A stretch of DNA of 64,000 nucleotides from an uncultured Piscirickettsiaceae bacterium (GCA_913061075.1 CAJXSK010000008.1:37678-101677); one strand, 5' to 3'. Counted from the first letter of the stretch, positions 9,692-19,199 are shown. Made by a program: numbers and translations. Notes: generated by a model from the letters alone, not told the origin.

Positions 9692-10723
9692 ATGGACGAC
9701 AATAAGAAAAAAGCACTGAGTGCGGCGTTGTTACAAATTGAAAAACAGTTTGGTAAAGGGTCCGTGATGCGTATGGGTGATGGCAGTGCCATTCCAGATA
9801 TTGATGTTTACTCAACCGGCTCAATAGCGCTTGATGTGGCGTTGGGTATAGGTGGTTTGCCGCGTGGCCGTGTTGTTGAGGTTTATGGTCCTGAATCGTC
9901 TGGTAAAACAACGTTAACACTAGAAACAATAGCGCAATGCCAAAAAGCGGGCGGCACAGCCGCGTTTGTTGATGCTGAACATGCTTTAGATCCTATTTAT
10001 GCTGATAAATTAGGCGTTAATATGGATGATCTATTGGTGTCTCAACCAGATACTGGAGAGCAAGCGTTAGAAATCGTTGATATGTTGGTGCGTTCAGGTG
10101 CTGTTGATATGGTTGTCGTCGATTCGGTAGCCGCATTAACACCTAAAGCTGAGATCGAAGGCGATATGGGTGACCACCACGTTGGTTTGCAAGCTCGTTT
10201 GATGTCACAAGCACTGAGAAAGCTAACGGGTAATATCAAACGTTCAAATACGCTGGTTGTATTTATTAACCAAATTCGTATGAAAATCGGTGTGATGTTT
10301 GGGAACCCTGAAACGACATCAGGCGGTAACGCCTTGAAGTTTTATTCATCAGTGCGTTTAGATATTCGTCGTATCGGCGCGATTAAGAAAGGTGAAGAAA
10401 TTCTGGGTAATGATACTCGCGTTAAAGTAGTTAAAAACAAAGTGGCGCCGCCGTTCAAGCAAGCGTTATTTGAAATATTATATGGTGAAGGTATTTCACG
10501 CGAAGGTGAACTAATTGATTTAGGTGTCAGTTTGGACTTGGTTGAAAAAGCGGGCTCATGGTACAGCTATGAAGGCACTAAAATAGGCCAAGGTAAGGAC
10601 AACGCAAAATCATTTATGCGCGAAAATAAAGATAAAGCCGAAGAGCTAGAAGCAAACATTAGAGCAGCGCTGTTGCCGAAAAAAGAAACACTGGAAGAAA
10701 TAAAAGCAGCTGACGAGGCCTAA
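9692..10723 (+). CDS. recA: Recombinase RecA
   Basis: DNA strand-exchange ATPase for homologous recombination. The 343 residues include Walker [10 protein letters not shown] (about 66-74), Walker [10 protein letters not shown], the L2 region with [15 protein letters not shown], and an acidic Lys/Glu-rich C-terminus. An AGGA-type ribosome binding site lies upstream of ATG 9692. In the 114 bp upstream of the start I see no CTGT-N8-ACAG LexA box, so SOS control is not evident. It is followed by recX, whose frame continues straight on from the recA stop codon. Confidence 0.99.
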   Translation: MDDNKKKALSAALLQIEKQFGKGSVMRMGDGSAIPDIDVYSTGSIALDVALGIGGLPRGRVVEVYGPESSGKTTLTLETIAQCQKAGGTAAFVDAEHALDPIYADKLGVNMDDLLVSQPDTGEQALEIVDMLVRSGAVDMVVVDSVAALTPKAEIEGDMGDHHVGLQARLMSQALRKLTGNIKRSNTLVVFINQIRMKIGVMFGNPETTSGGNALKFYSSVRLDIRRIGAIKKGEEILGNDTRVKVVKNKVAPPFKQALFEILYGEGISREGELIDLGVSLDLVEKAGSWYSYEGTKIGQGKDNAKSFMRENKDKAEELEANIRAALLPKKETLEEIKAADEA

Positions 10724-10768
10724 CAGCTGGAAAACGATAAAAAACCAACGTCCAGCTTAAAGGCCAGT

Positions 10769-11179
10769 ATGTTCGCGATGCTAGCGCGCCGTGAACACAG
10801 TGAGCAAGAACTGTTACAGAAGTTACAGACTAAGGGCTTCGAGAGCGAAGAAATCGCCATGTTATTGGCTGAATTTAAAGAAAAAAATTGGCAAAGCGAT
10901 CAGCGTTTTTCTGAGAGTTTTAGCCGATCGAGGCTGTACAAAGGCTGTGGTCCAGTGCGTATTAAGATGGAGCTTAGAGAGCGAGGCGTTGATACAAGTA
11001 TTGAGAATGTATTTGATGAACAGCCCGACTGGCAACAAATATTAGCTGAACTTAGTACAAAAAAGTACGGAAACCAGCCACCAAAAGACATGAAAGAACG
11101 TGCCAAACGAACACGGTTTTTTCAATATAAAGGGTTTACACACGACATGATTAAACAATTGTTTAATGACATGTCTTAA
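10769..11179 (+). CDS. recX: Regulatory protein RecX
   Basis: Inhibitor of RecA filaments. The 136 residues begin [20 protein letters not shown] and show the three-helix tandem repeats of RecX, including the [20 protein letters not shown] block, and end with an MIKQLF motif. ATG 10769 has AAAGG 5-6 bp upstream. The same frame is open back to the recA stop (TAA CAG CTG at 10721-10729), and a CTG at 10727 with GAGG at usable distance could be a non-standard start. RecX is somewhat short at the N-terminus compared with E. coli (about 166). It overlaps nothing and precedes alaS by 17 bp. Confidence 0.93.
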   Translation: MFAMLARREHSEQELLQKLQTKGFESEEIAMLLAEFKEKNWQSDQRFSESFSRSRLYKGCGPVRIKMELRERGVDTSIENVFDEQPDWQQILAELSTKKYGNQPPKDMKERAKRTRFFQYKGFTHDMIKQLFNDMS

Positions 11180-11196
11180 AGACAGGTTTTAGTGAA

Positions 11197-13806
11197 ATGA
11201 AAAATTTAACGAGTGCTGAAATTCGTTCAGCCTTTCTAACGTACTTTGAAAAGCAAGGGCACCAAATAGTTCCTTCAAGCCCGTTAGTGCCTGGAAACGA
11301 CCCTACCTTGTTATTTACTAATGCGGGAATGGTGCAGTTTAAAGACGTTTTTTTAGGTAATGAAAAACGGGCTTATACAAAGGCCACATCATCTCAACGC
11401 TGTGTAAGGGCGGGGGGGAAACATAATGACCTTGAAAATGTAGGTTATACAGCCCGCCATCACACATTTTTTGAAATGCTAGGTAACTTTAGCTTTGGAG
11501 AATATTTTAAACACGATGCCATAAAGTACGCGTGGGAATTTTTAGTCGATGTGTTAGGTATACCACCAGAAAAGTTATGGGTCACGGTATTTGATGAAGA
11601 CCCAGAAGCAGCAGATATTTGGTTAAATGAAATGGGCGTTAGTCCTGATCGCTTGTCTCGAATTGGTGCTAAAGACAACTTTTGGTCAATGGGAGATACA
11701 GGTCCTTGTGGGCCTTGTTCAGAAATATTTTATGACCATGGTGAAGCGGTTGCAGGTGGTCCACCCGGTACACCAGAAGAAGACGGGGACCGGTATGTTG
11801 AAATATGGAATCTCGTGTTCATGCAATACAACCGTGATGCTAAAGGTGAATTGACTCCACTCCCTAAACCATCAGTTGATACAGGCATGGGCCTTGAACG
11901 CGTCGCTGCCGTTTTACAAGGTGTTCATAATAACTACGATATTGAGCTATTTCAGTCGCTAATTAAAAGTGCATCTGAGCTAACAGGCGAAAAAGATCCA
12001 ACACATACATCGCTGCGTGTGTTGGTAGACCATATTCGTTCATGTGCCTTTCTAATAGTTGATGGCGTACTTCCGTCAAACGAAGGTAGAGGCTATGTTT
12101 TACGTCGGATTATTCGTCGTGCTATTCGGCATGGTTACAAGCTGGATACCAAAGATGTGTTTTTCCATAAACTGGTTCAACCGCTTGCGAAACAAATGGG
12201 TGACGCGTATCCAGAGCTTCTAGAAAAAGCAAAAATGATTAGTAATATATTATTAAAAGAAGAGCAACGGTTTGCGGAAACACTTGAACAAGGAATGAAG
12301 CTGCTACAAGATGAAACTCAATCGTTAGCAAATAATACAATTACCGGTGAAATAGCCTTCAAGCTTTACGATACCTTTGGTTTCCCTGTTGATTTAACGG
12401 CGGACTATGCGCGAGAAAACAACCTGACTGTTGATAGGGTAGGTTTCGAAAATGCAATGGAGGCGCAGCGTGAACGAGCAAGGTCATCCAGTTCTTTTGC
12501 AGGTGGGGTATCCTCATTACCTAACACGGGGCTTAAGACAGAATTCAATGGATATGACTCTCTTCAACGTGAAGCAGCCGTGTTAGCCATATATCAAGGC
12601 GAGGAACAGGTTGCTTCTATTAATGAAGGGGATTCAGCCTTTTTAGTCTTAAATCAAACGCCGTTTTATGCTGAATCAGGTGGCCAAGCGGGCGATCATG
12701 GGAAAATTATAACTGATACAGCGGTATTTCAGGTGACAGATGTTCAAAAGCAAGGCGACGCTTATTTTCATATAGGTCAATTGCTTAAAGGAACGTTAAC
12801 TGAAAAAGATCAAATAACAGCAGAAGTAGATGGTGCGACACGTTTATCAACGGCACTTAATCACTCGGCCACGCATCTGTTGCACGCAGCATTGCGTCAA
12901 ATATTAGGTGATCATGTTACCCAAAAAGGGTCGTTAGTCGATGCAAAACGGTTGCGGTTCGATTTTAGTCACTTTGAACCAATCAGTGCTAAGCAGTTAC
13001 AAGAAATAGAACGTTTAGTGAATAAACAAATTCGTTCTAACGCGTCAGTAGATACACAAATAATGGACCAAGAGGCAGCAGTAGCAAGTGGTGCAATGGC
13101 GTTATTTGGTGAGAAGTATGGCGATAAGGTTCGCGTACTAAAAATGGGCGAGTTCTCTACAGAGCTCTGTGGTGGTACGCATGCTACACGAGTTGGCGAT
13201 ATTGGTTTTATGAAAATCGTATCTGAAACAGGTATTGCGTCGGGTGTACGTCGTATTGAAGCAATTGCTGGCGAGGGCGCGCTTTCATGGGTTGAAGAAA
13301 GTGAAGGGCTCATACATAAAATTGGTCAAGCCGTTAAAGGGAATCGCGACTCAGCTATCGATAAAATCAACCAGATAAAAGACAAAAACAAATCTTTAGA
13401 AAAAGAATTAGAACAACTAAAATCGCAACTTGCCAAATCAGCGGGTGATGATTTATTTAATCAAGCTGTAGAAATAGATGGGATAAATGTGTTGGCAGCT
13501 CATATTGAAGGCAGTGATGGCAAAACGTTGCGTGAACTAGTTGATCAATTAAAAGACAAACTAGGTAATGCAGCGGTTGTATTATCGACGGTTCAGGATG
13601 ACAAAATCACCTTGATTGCGGGCGTTTCTAAAGAGCAAACCAGTCGAATTAAGGCGGGTGACTTGGTTAATTCAGTTGCGTTACAAGTCGGTGGTAAAGG
13701 CGGTGGTCGGCCTGATATGGCGCAAGCAGGCGGTGATAATCCAGCTGCGTTATCTGCGGCATTAAAAGCCGTTCCGGACTGGGTTAAAGCGACACTTAAT
13801 GCGTAA
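11197..13806 (+). CDS. alaS: Alanyl-tRNA synthetase
   Basis: Class II synthetase charging tRNA-Ala. The 869 residues have the class II catalytic core at the N-terminus ([35 protein letters not shown]), then the tRNA-recognition part. The editing domain follows, with zinc-site motifs [12 protein letters not shown] and [13 protein letters not shown], and a C-terminal coiled coil and C-Ala domain ending with the [12 protein letters not shown] block. Length is normal (E. coli 876). It lies in the recA-recX-alaS order and is followed by lysC after 48 bp. Confidence 0.98.
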   Translation: MKNLTSAEIRSAFLTYFEKQGHQIVPSSPLVPGNDPTLLFTNAGMVQFKDVFLGNEKRAYTKATSSQRCVRAGGKHNDLENVGYTARHHTFFEMLGNFSFGEYFKHDAIKYAWEFLVDVLGIPPEKLWVTVFDEDPEAADIWLNEMGVSPDRLSRIGAKDNFWSMGDTGPCGPCSEIFYDHGEAVAGGPPGTPEEDGDRYVEIWNLVFMQYNRDAKGELTPLPKPSVDTGMGLERVAAVLQGVHNNYDIELFQSLIKSASELTGEKDPTHTSLRVLVDHIRSCAFLIVDGVLPSNEGRGYVLRRIIRRAIRHGYKLDTKDVFFHKLVQPLAKQMGDAYPELLEKAKMISNILLKEEQRFAETLEQGMKLLQDETQSLANNTITGEIAFKLYDTFGFPVDLTADYARENNLTVDRVGFENAMEAQRERARSSSSFAGGVSSLPNTGLKTEFNGYDSLQREAAVLAIYQGEEQVASINEGDSAFLVLNQTPFYAESGGQAGDHGKIITDTAVFQVTDVQKQGDAYFHIGQLLKGTLTEKDQITAEVDGATRLSTALNHSATHLLHAALRQILGDHVTQKGSLVDAKRLRFDFSHFEPISAKQLQEIERLVNKQIRSNASVDTQIMDQEAAVASGAMALFGEKYGDKVRVLKMGEFSTELCGGTHATRVGDIGFMKIVSETGIASGVRRIEAIAGEGALSWVEESEGLIHKIGQAVKGNRDSAIDKINQIKDKNKSLEKELEQLKSQLAKSAGDDLFNQAVEIDGINVLAAHIEGSDGKTLRELVDQLKDKLGNAAVVLSTVQDDKITLIAGVSKEQTSRIKAGDLVNSVALQVGGKGGGRPDMAQAGGDNPAALSAALKAVPDWVKATLNA

Positions 13807-13854
13807 TTGATATTTCTATAGTTAGAAGAAAAAACAGACAAAACAAGTAAAAGC

Positions 13855-15075
13855 ATGAGTTTACATATACACAAATACGGTGGTACATCAGTGGGTACCG
13901 CAGAAAAAATTCAAAATGTAGCTAAAAAACTAGTCGCAGAAAAAGCAGCAACAGGTCATGATCTTGTGGTTGTTGTATCGGCGATGAGCGGCGAAACGAA
14001 TCGGATGACAGCATTGGCGCAACAAATGCAGTCGTCACCGTCAGCTAAACAAATGGATGTGTTGTTGTCTACTGGCGAACAAGTCACTATTTCGTTGCTT
14101 TGTATGGCACTTGAAGAACTTGGGCAGCCGGCGGTTTCTTATACAGGTAGCCAAGTAAAAATAATTACCGATGATTCACACGGCAAAGCGCGCATAGAAG
14201 ACATACAAACCAGTGGCATATCAGCTGATTTGGCTCAAGGTAAAATCGTTGTTGTAGCGGGTTTTCAAGGTGTGACGAAAGAGGGTGCAATTACGACATT
14301 GGGTCGTGGTGGGTCAGACACAACAGCAGTGGCTTTAGCGGCCGCTTTAAAGGCAGATGAATGCCGTATCTATACCGATGTGGATGGTGTCTATACAACA
14401 GATCCCCGCGTTGAGCCTAAAGCGAAACGTTTGGATAAAATAACGTTTGAAGAAATGTTAGAAATGGCCAGTTTAGGGTCAAAAATTTTACAAATTCGCT
14501 CTGTCGAATTTGCTGGTAAATACAATGTTCCACTACGTGTGCTGTCCACGTTTATTGATGGAGAAGGCACGTTAATTACATATGAGGATGAGGACATGGA
14601 AAAAGCGTTAATTTCGGGTATCGCATTTAATCGTGATGAAGCAAAAGTGACGTTATCTGGCGTGCCAGATATGCCGGGTGTTGCTTCAGCCATATTAAAA
14701 CCGATTGCAGAAGCTAATATTGAAATTGATATGATTGTGCAAAATATCGCTGAAGATCAAACAACTGATTTCACCTTTACTGTACATAGAAATGATTACG
14801 AAAACACCCTGCGTATATTGCAAAACATTTGTGCAGAGTTAGGGGCTAAAAAGGTGACGGGTGATGACAAAATCGTCAAAGTATCGATAGTGGGTGTTGG
14901 TATGCGCTCTCATGCAGGTATTGCGAGCCAAATGTTTAGTGCCTTAGCGGAAGAGGGTATTAATATCCGAATGATTTCAACATCTGAAATTAAGATTTCA
15001 GTGGTGGTTGATGAGAGGTATCTTGAGTTAGCCGTAAGAACCCTGCATGAATCGTTTGGGCTGGCGCAAGAATAG
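13855..15075 (+). CDS. lysC: Aspartokinase
   Basis: Phosphorylates aspartate, the first step toward lysine, threonine, methionine and diaminopimelate. The 406 residues are the lone-kinase form with KYGGTSVG at the N-terminus, the aspartate-binding GRGGSDTTAVALAAALKA segment, and two C-terminal ACT domains (from about residue 260; MPGVASAILKPIAEANIEID and VGVGMRSHAGIASQMF). The family is usually feedback-regulated by lysine and/or threonine through the ACT domains. Its position between alaS and csrA resembles Pseudomonas-type genomes. The ribosome binding site is weak. Confidence 0.95.
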   Translation: MSLHIHKYGGTSVGTAEKIQNVAKKLVAEKAATGHDLVVVVSAMSGETNRMTALAQQMQSSPSAKQMDVLLSTGEQVTISLLCMALEELGQPAVSYTGSQVKIITDDSHGKARIEDIQTSGISADLAQGKIVVVAGFQGVTKEGAITTLGRGGSDTTAVALAAALKADECRIYTDVDGVYTTDPRVEPKAKRLDKITFEEMLEMASLGSKILQIRSVEFAGKYNVPLRVLSTFIDGEGTLITYEDEDMEKALISGIAFNRDEAKVTLSGVPDMPGVASAILKPIAEANIEIDMIVQNIAEDQTTDFTFTVHRNDYENTLRILQNICAELGAKKVTGDDKIVKVSIVGVGMRSHAGIASQMFSALAEEGINIRMISTSEIKISVVVDERYLELAVRTLHESFGLAQE

Positions 15076-15153
15076 TATTTTTGCGTGTTATTGTTTTCTT
15101 TTCATATGTTAGAATATACCCGAAAATAAATATTGACTTGGTTGGCAATGCTT

Positions 15154-15178
15154 ATGGAAAAGGAAGCAAAAAAGGAGC
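15154..15178 (+). promoter_or_regulatory. GGA-rich csrA leader, possible CsrA autoregulatory binding sites
   Basis: Three GGA triplets lie at 15156-15158, 15162-15164 and 15174-15176, the last forming the ribosome binding site 9 bp before the csrA ATG. CsrA recognises GGA in leaders and represses its own translation in E. coli. Autoregulation here is inference from spacing alone. Confidence 0.45.
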
Positions 15179-15184
15179 ATCAAC

Positions 15185-15376
15185 ATGCTTATATTAACAA
15201 GAAAAGTTGGAGAATCACTTAGGATTGGTGATGATGTATCAGTGGTTGTACTTGGTGTAAAAGGTAATCAAGTACGAATTGGTGTAGATGCGCCGAAATC
15301 TGTTTCAGTACATCGAGAAGAAATATATAATCGCATTCAAGACGAAAACGACGGCGATAATATCGGCAATAATTAA
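15185..15376 (+). CDS. csrA: Carbon storage regulator CsrA
   Basis: Small homodimeric RNA-binding protein that represses or stabilises mRNAs carrying GGA motifs. The 63 residues begin [20 protein letters not shown] and contain [25 protein letters not shown], including the RNA-contacting Arg-Glu-Glu-Ile block near residue 44. Length is normal. It has a strong AAGGAG ribosome binding site. It sits between lysC and tRNA-Ser as in the conserved gammaproteobacterial arrangement. Confidence 0.98.
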   Translation: MLILTRKVGESLRIGDDVSVVVLGVKGNQVRIGVDAPKSVSVHREEIYNRIQDENDGDNIGNN

Positions 15377-15391
15377 GTTTTAAACTATTCC

Positions 15392-15483
15392 GGAGAGATG
15401 GCCGAGTGGCTGAAGGCGCTCCCCTGCTAAGGGAGTATGGGTTTTATAGCCCATCCAGGGTTCGAATCCCTGTCTCTCCGCCA
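15392..15483 (+). tRNA. tRNA-Ser (anticodon GCT)
   Basis: The acceptor stem GGAGAGA pairs with TCTCTCC, the discriminator is G and CCA is encoded. It has a long variable arm (GGGTTTTATAGCCC), a TTCGAAT T-loop, and anticodon loop CTGCTAA. It reads AGC/AGU. The csrA-tRNA-Ser-tRNA-Arg order matches E. coli. Confidence 0.97.
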
Positions 15484-15586
15484 TATTTAAATATTGAACG
15501 AGTCATTTGAAGGTTGTTGATTTATATAAACAACCAACCATATTACTTGACCTTTATTTAAAGGCTAATACAATAGCCCACCTAAT

Positions 15587-15663
15587 GCGCCAGTAGCTCA
15601 GCTGGATAGAGTACTCGGCTACGAACCGAGCGGTCAGGGGTTCGAATCCCTTCTGGCGCACCA
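15587..15663 (+). tRNA. tRNA-Arg (anticodon ACG)
   Basis: The acceptor stem GCGCCAG pairs with CTGGCGC, with discriminator A and encoded CCA. The anticodon loop is CTACGAA and the T-arm GGTTCGAATCC. The ACG anticodon is presumably edited to ICG by TadA. It lies about 100 bp after tRNA-Ser. Confidence 0.97.
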
Positions 15664-15669
15664 TGCAAA

Positions 15670-15703
15670 CAACACAACCTGCTTCGGCAGGTTGTGTTGT
15701 ATT
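15670..15703 (+). terminator. Terminator of the csrA-tRNA unit
   Basis: A 12 bp stem (AACACAACCTGC with GCAGGTTGTGTT) is closed by a TTCG tetraloop 7 bp after tRNA-Arg. It is followed by a short T-containing stretch. Confidence 0.85.
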
Positions 15704-15906
15704 TATCTTCTAGATATTTATGCAAAGACCTTATTCGCTTCTATTTGTTCTAAATACTTCGTATTAGTTCCCCGTATGTCGTTGTGCCTATTTAGGTGCA
15801 CGCCTCACTGCTTAAATAAACCGGTTTCTTTAAGTAAGCTCTGTGCTTTCCTGTCTAAGGAATTGATATTCCAAGTAATTTTTAAATCAGAACGATGATA
15901 TGCTAA
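15704..15906. other. Intergenic stretch without a gene
   Basis: No convincing gene or RNA is seen here. A 68-codon plus-strand frame crosses it but has no ribosome binding site, no recognisable protein features and a start inside the preceding terminator. No cobalamin riboswitch could be recognised by eye. Confidence 0.5.
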
Positions 15907-15953
15907 TTACTACATGTAGCTATATCAAAATAAACTAACACATCATCTTGTGT
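15907..15953 (+). promoter_or_regulatory. Tandem NrdR boxes upstream of nrdJ
   Basis: Two 16 bp sites lie at 15907-15922 (core CTACATGTAG, a perfect palindrome) and 15938-15953 (ACACATCATCTTGTGT). Both fit the core of the NrdR consensus (acaCwAtATaTwGwgt) well. Their start-to-start distance is 31 bp, the roughly three-turn spacing typical of NrdR box pairs. The second site overlaps the -35 region of the putative promoter, which fits repression. This is a hand alignment, not a motif scan. Confidence 0.7.
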
Positions 15954-15974
15954 TTCTATGTGTTTTCTTATAAT
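15948..15974 (+). promoter_or_regulatory. Putative nrdJ promoter
   Basis: A perfect -10 hexamer TATAAT lies at 15969-15974. The best -35 candidate is TTGTGT at 15948-15953, with a short 15 bp spacer, overlapping NrdR box 2. The leader to ATG 16038 would be about 55-60 nt. Confidence 0.55.
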
Positions 15975-16037
15975 CTAGGCAGTTATGGTGATAGGGAGAA
16001 ATCACCTTATAAAAACAATCATTTCAAAAGGGGAAAT

Positions 16038-18191
16038 ATGAACACGGTCAACCTAAAAGTCATTAAAGATAATCAAGCTGAAATTAAGTTTCAATCTGCT
16101 TCATTAGATATTTGGGATAAGAAGTATTGCTTAAAAAAACAAGATGGTTCAGCTGTTGATGCTGACATTGAGGGGACCTATGATCGTGTAGCCACAGCGT
16201 TATCTAATGTTGAACAAACAACGGATAAAAAAGAATACTGGCACGACCAATTTGTATGGGCGTTAAAGCATGGTGCTATTCCTGCTGGCCGTATTATTTC
16301 TAATGCGGGCGCAAGCGCATACAAGCCAGCCACATCAACTATTAATTGTACCGTGTCGGGCTCTATTGCCGATTCTATGGACGATATTCTTGCTAAAACA
16401 CATGAGGCGGGCTTAACTCTAAAGGCCGGTTGCGGTATTGGTTATGAATTCTCAACGCTACGCCCTAAAGGCGCTTATGTTTCTGGTGCAGGTGCTAATA
16501 CATCCGGTCCATTATCGTTTATGGATATCTTCGATAAAATGTGTTTCACCGTGTCATCAGCCGGTGGTCGTCGTGGTGCTCAAATGGCAACGTTCGATGT
16601 GTCTCACCCAGACGTACGAGATTTCGTTAAAGTAAAACGTGAAGATGGCCGTTTACGCCAATTCAACTTGTCACTGTTAATTACAGATGATTTTGTAGCG
16701 GCTGTTAAAGAAGATAAAGACTGGCCGCTGGTATTTCCCGTATCAGAAAAAGAACTCGCATCAGGTGATGTTGATTTAAACGATACAGAGCAAGTGTTAT
16801 GGCGTGAATGGCCAATAACAGAAGGCTACCAAGTAAACGACGTGGGTTTAGTCGCTTGCCGCATATACAAAACCATAAAAGCACAGCGTTTATGGGAAAC
16901 GATTATGGCGTCTACCTACGACTATGCAGAACCTGGCTTTATACTTATAGATAAAGTAAACGAAATGAACAACAACTGGTTTTGTGAAAACATACGCGCC
17001 ACTAACCCATGTGGCGAACAACCATTACCGGCCTATGGTTCATGCTTATTGGGTTCAGTTAACCTCACTAAATTTGTAAATAACGCATTCACAAAAGACG
17101 CAACGTTTGATTGGGATAACTACCGCCAAACCGTGAGCATTTTTACGCGTATGCTCGACAACGTAGTCGAAATTAACGGCTTACCATTAGAAGGCCAACG
17201 TGACGCGATTGAAAACAAACGCCGCCACGGCATGGGCTTCTTAGGCTTAGGCTCTACATTAACCATGCTAGGTATCCCTTACGGTGGAGACAAATCAGTT
17301 GAATTCACCGAAGAAGTAAGCAAGCAACTGGCCGTAACCGGTTGGGAAGCAGGCTTAGAACTCGCTAAAGAAAAAGGCCCAGCACCCATCATGAACGAAG
17401 ATTTTACCGTGACCGGCGACATGCTCCGTAAACGCCCAGAAATGGCAGATGATGGCTACGAAATTGGCGATGTAATTAAAGGCCGCTTACTGCATGCACG
17501 TTACAGCCGTTACATGCAACAAATTGCAGAGGTTGCGCCAGAACTGGTTGAAAAACTCGCTGAAACGGGCGCTCGCTTTACACACCACAGCTCTATTGCA
17601 CCAACAGGCACCATTTCATTATCGTTAGCTAATAACGCCAGTAATGGCATTGAGCCAAGTTTCGCACACCACTATGCACGTAACGTGATTCGTGAAGGGC
17701 GCAATGCAAAAGAAAAAGTAGATGTGTTCTCGTTTGAGCTATTGGCCTATCGCACATTAATTAACGAAAAAGCCATGCCATACTCAGAAGAAGAAGGCGA
17801 AAAACTGCCAGACTACTTTGTAACGGCAGAAACCATCACACCAAAACAACACGTAGACATACAAGCCGCTGCACAAAAATGGATAGATTCCTCTATTTCA
17901 AAAACAGCCAATGTACCCACAGACTTCGCGTTTGATGAATTTAAAGACATCTACTTATATGCACACGAAAAAGGCCTGAAAGGCTGCACAACCTTCCGCT
18001 TTAACCCTGATGCATTCCAAGGCGTGTTGGTAAAAGAATCAGACCTAGAAAACACCACCTATCGTTTTAACCTAGAAGATGGCACAACGCTTGAAGCCAA
18101 AGGTAACGAAATGATCGAATACGAAGGTGAATCACACACTGCCGCTAACCTGTACGACGCCTTAAAAGAAGGCTACTACGGTAAATTTTAA
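16038..18191 (+). CDS. nrdJ: Adenosylcobalamin-dependent ribonucleotide reductase, catalytic part NrdJa
   Basis: Class II ribonucleotide reductase: reduces ribonucleotides using a thiyl radical generated from adenosylcobalamin, with or without oxygen. I start at ATG 16038 behind AAGGGGAAAT; an in-frame ATG at 15948 would add 30 unrelated residues lying over the promoter and NrdR box. The 717 residues show the first redox cysteine in NCTVSGSI (Cys104), the active-site loop NPCGEQPLPAYGSCLLG, and the phosphate-binding SIAPTGTISLSLANNASNG. The usual C-terminal cysteine pair is absent here and is found on the next gene, so this is the split form known from Pseudomonas. No class I genes are in the window. 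Confidence 0.93.
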   Translation: MNTVNLKVIKDNQAEIKFQSASLDIWDKKYCLKKQDGSAVDADIEGTYDRVATALSNVEQTTDKKEYWHDQFVWALKHGAIPAGRIISNAGASAYKPATSTINCTVSGSIADSMDDILAKTHEAGLTLKAGCGIGYEFSTLRPKGAYVSGAGANTSGPLSFMDIFDKMCFTVSSAGGRRGAQMATFDVSHPDVRDFVKVKREDGRLRQFNLSLLITDDFVAAVKEDKDWPLVFPVSEKELASGDVDLNDTEQVLWREWPITEGYQVNDVGLVACRIYKTIKAQRLWETIMASTYDYAEPGFILIDKVNEMNNNWFCENIRATNPCGEQPLPAYGSCLLGSVNLTKFVNNAFTKDATFDWDNYRQTVSIFTRMLDNVVEINGLPLEGQRDAIENKRRHGMGFLGLGSTLTMLGIPYGGDKSVEFTEEVSKQLAVTGWEAGLELAKEKGPAPIMNEDFTVTGDMLRKRPEMADDGYEIGDVIKGRLLHARYSRYMQQIAEVAPELVEKLAETGARFTHHSSIAPTGTISLSLANNASNGIEPSFAHHYARNVIREGRNAKEKVDVFSFELLAYRTLINEKAMPYSEEEGEKLPDYFVTAETITPKQHVDIQAAAQKWIDSSISKTANVPTDFAFDEFKDIYLYAHEKGLKGCTTFRFNPDAFQGVLVKESDLENTTYRFNLEDGTTLEAKGNEMIEYEGESHTAANLYDALKEGYYGKF

Positions 18192-18207
18192 GCAAGGGCA
18201 TAGGAGA

Positions 18208-18939
18208 ATGACAATGACACATAAAATATCACAAAACATTACTGGCTGCGAAGTAGTAAAAGAAGACGAACCTGCTGCCGTAGTGGCGCCAACAACACCG
18301 GTTGAAGAAAAAAGCAACATTATCCAAATGCACGAAAGCCTTAAACGGCCAGAAATGCTATTAGGCTCAACCTACAAAATTAAAACACCGTTGTCTGAGC
18401 ACTCGCTATACATCACCATCAATGACCTCGTACTAAACCAAGGTACTGATCACGAACAACGTCGCCCGTTTGAAGTATTTATTAATTCAAAGAACATGGA
18501 TCACTTCCAATGGATCGTAGCGCTAACGCGAATCATGTCAGCGGTGTTTAGAAAAGGGGGCGACATCACCTTCCTAGTAGAAGAACTTCGTTCCGTGTTT
18601 GACCCAAGTGGTGGTTACTTCAAAAAAGGCGGTAAATTCATGCCATCGTTAGTGGCAGAAATTGGCGACGTAGTGGAATCTCACCTAAAAATGATTGGCT
18701 TGATTAAAACTGAAGAAATCAGCGAGCATCAACAAAAAATCATGGATGAAAAACGCGCCCAGTTTGAAGCCGAAAAACAAGTTAAAGCAACGGTCGCTGC
18801 TGCACCAGCAGCTGATGCAGAAGAAGCCAGTGCTTTTCCAGCAGGGGCGCAGCTATGCAATAAATGTAATACCAAAGCCTCTATTCAAATGGATGGTTGT
18901 ATGACGTGTTTGAATTGTGGGGATAGTAAGTGTGGGTAG
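18208..18939 (+). CDS. Ribonucleotide reductase accessory subunit NrdJb (TSCPD domain)
   Basis: The 243 residues carry a TSCPD-type domain in the middle (EVFINSKNMDHFQW, ITFLVEELRSVFDPSGGY). A low-complexity Ala/Glu linker follows, then a C-terminal Cys-rich tail with CNKCNT, CMTCLNCG and a final Cys. Single-chain class II reductases carry the TSCPD domain and the thioredoxin-reactive cysteines at the C-terminus of NrdJ. Here, as in Pseudomonas NrdJb, they are a separate protein that presumably re-reduces the NrdJa active site. It begins 16 bp after nrdJa with AGGAGAATGACAATG, so two ATG starts (18208, 18214) are possible. Confidence 0.88.
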   Translation: MTMTHKISQNITGCEVVKEDEPAAVVAPTTPVEEKSNIIQMHESLKRPEMLLGSTYKIKTPLSEHSLYITINDLVLNQGTDHEQRRPFEVFINSKNMDHFQWIVALTRIMSAVFRKGGDITFLVEELRSVFDPSGGYFKKGGKFMPSLVAEIGDVVESHLKMIGLIKTEEISEHQQKIMDEKRAQFEAEKQVKATVAAAPAADAEEASAFPAGAQLCNKCNTKASIQMDGCMTCLNCGDSKCG

Positions 18940-19015
18940 AGCCTAGTATATGTGAAGGGATAGGTGCTACAGAATAGGTTTAGTATTAAAGGTTGGCAAG
19001 GTAAAAACGCTGTCT

Positions 19016-19042
19016 AATATGTGGGACTAAATCCTACATATT
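19016..19042. repeat. Imperfect palindrome downstream of nrdJb
   Basis: An AATATGTGGGA arm faces TCCTACATATT with a single G-T pair. It is not followed by a T tract, so termination is uncertain. It lies between nrdJb and the cassette array. Confidence 0.6.
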
Positions 19043-19123
19043 GAAATATTGAATAAACAATATGTTATTAATATCTATATTTTACAATAAGTTATGCGAT
19101 ATAAGAAAAAACAACAAAAAAAC

Positions 19124-19172
19124 TATCGGGATTCCCGATAATACTGTTTTGTGGGATGCAATCCCATAAAAC
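19124..19172. repeat. Two adjacent hairpins just left of the first cassette boundary
   Basis: The first is ATCGGGATTCCCGAT within 19124-19140. The second is at 19146-19172, with arms GTTTTGTGGGA and TCCCATAAAAC. They end 6 bp before the G^TT boundary of cassette 1 and could be the remains of an attC or an attI-like site. No integrase binding sites can be assigned by eye. Confidence 0.55.
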
Positions 19173-19199
19173 ATACTGTTATACCTTATGGAGAAATAG

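Noticed and set aside
15692..15898. A 68-codon frame after the tRNA-Arg
   Set aside because: It starts inside the terminator, has no ribosome binding site and shows no protein-like features beyond chance hydrophobics.
15704..15906. Cobalamin riboswitch upstream of nrdJ
   Set aside because: No recognisable B12-box or matching long-range pairing was seen; a covariance search would settle it.
15948..16037. Longer NrdJ start at ATG 15948
   Set aside because: It would place coding sequence over an NrdR box and the TATAAT promoter; ATG 16038 has a strong ribosome binding site and the usual N-terminus.
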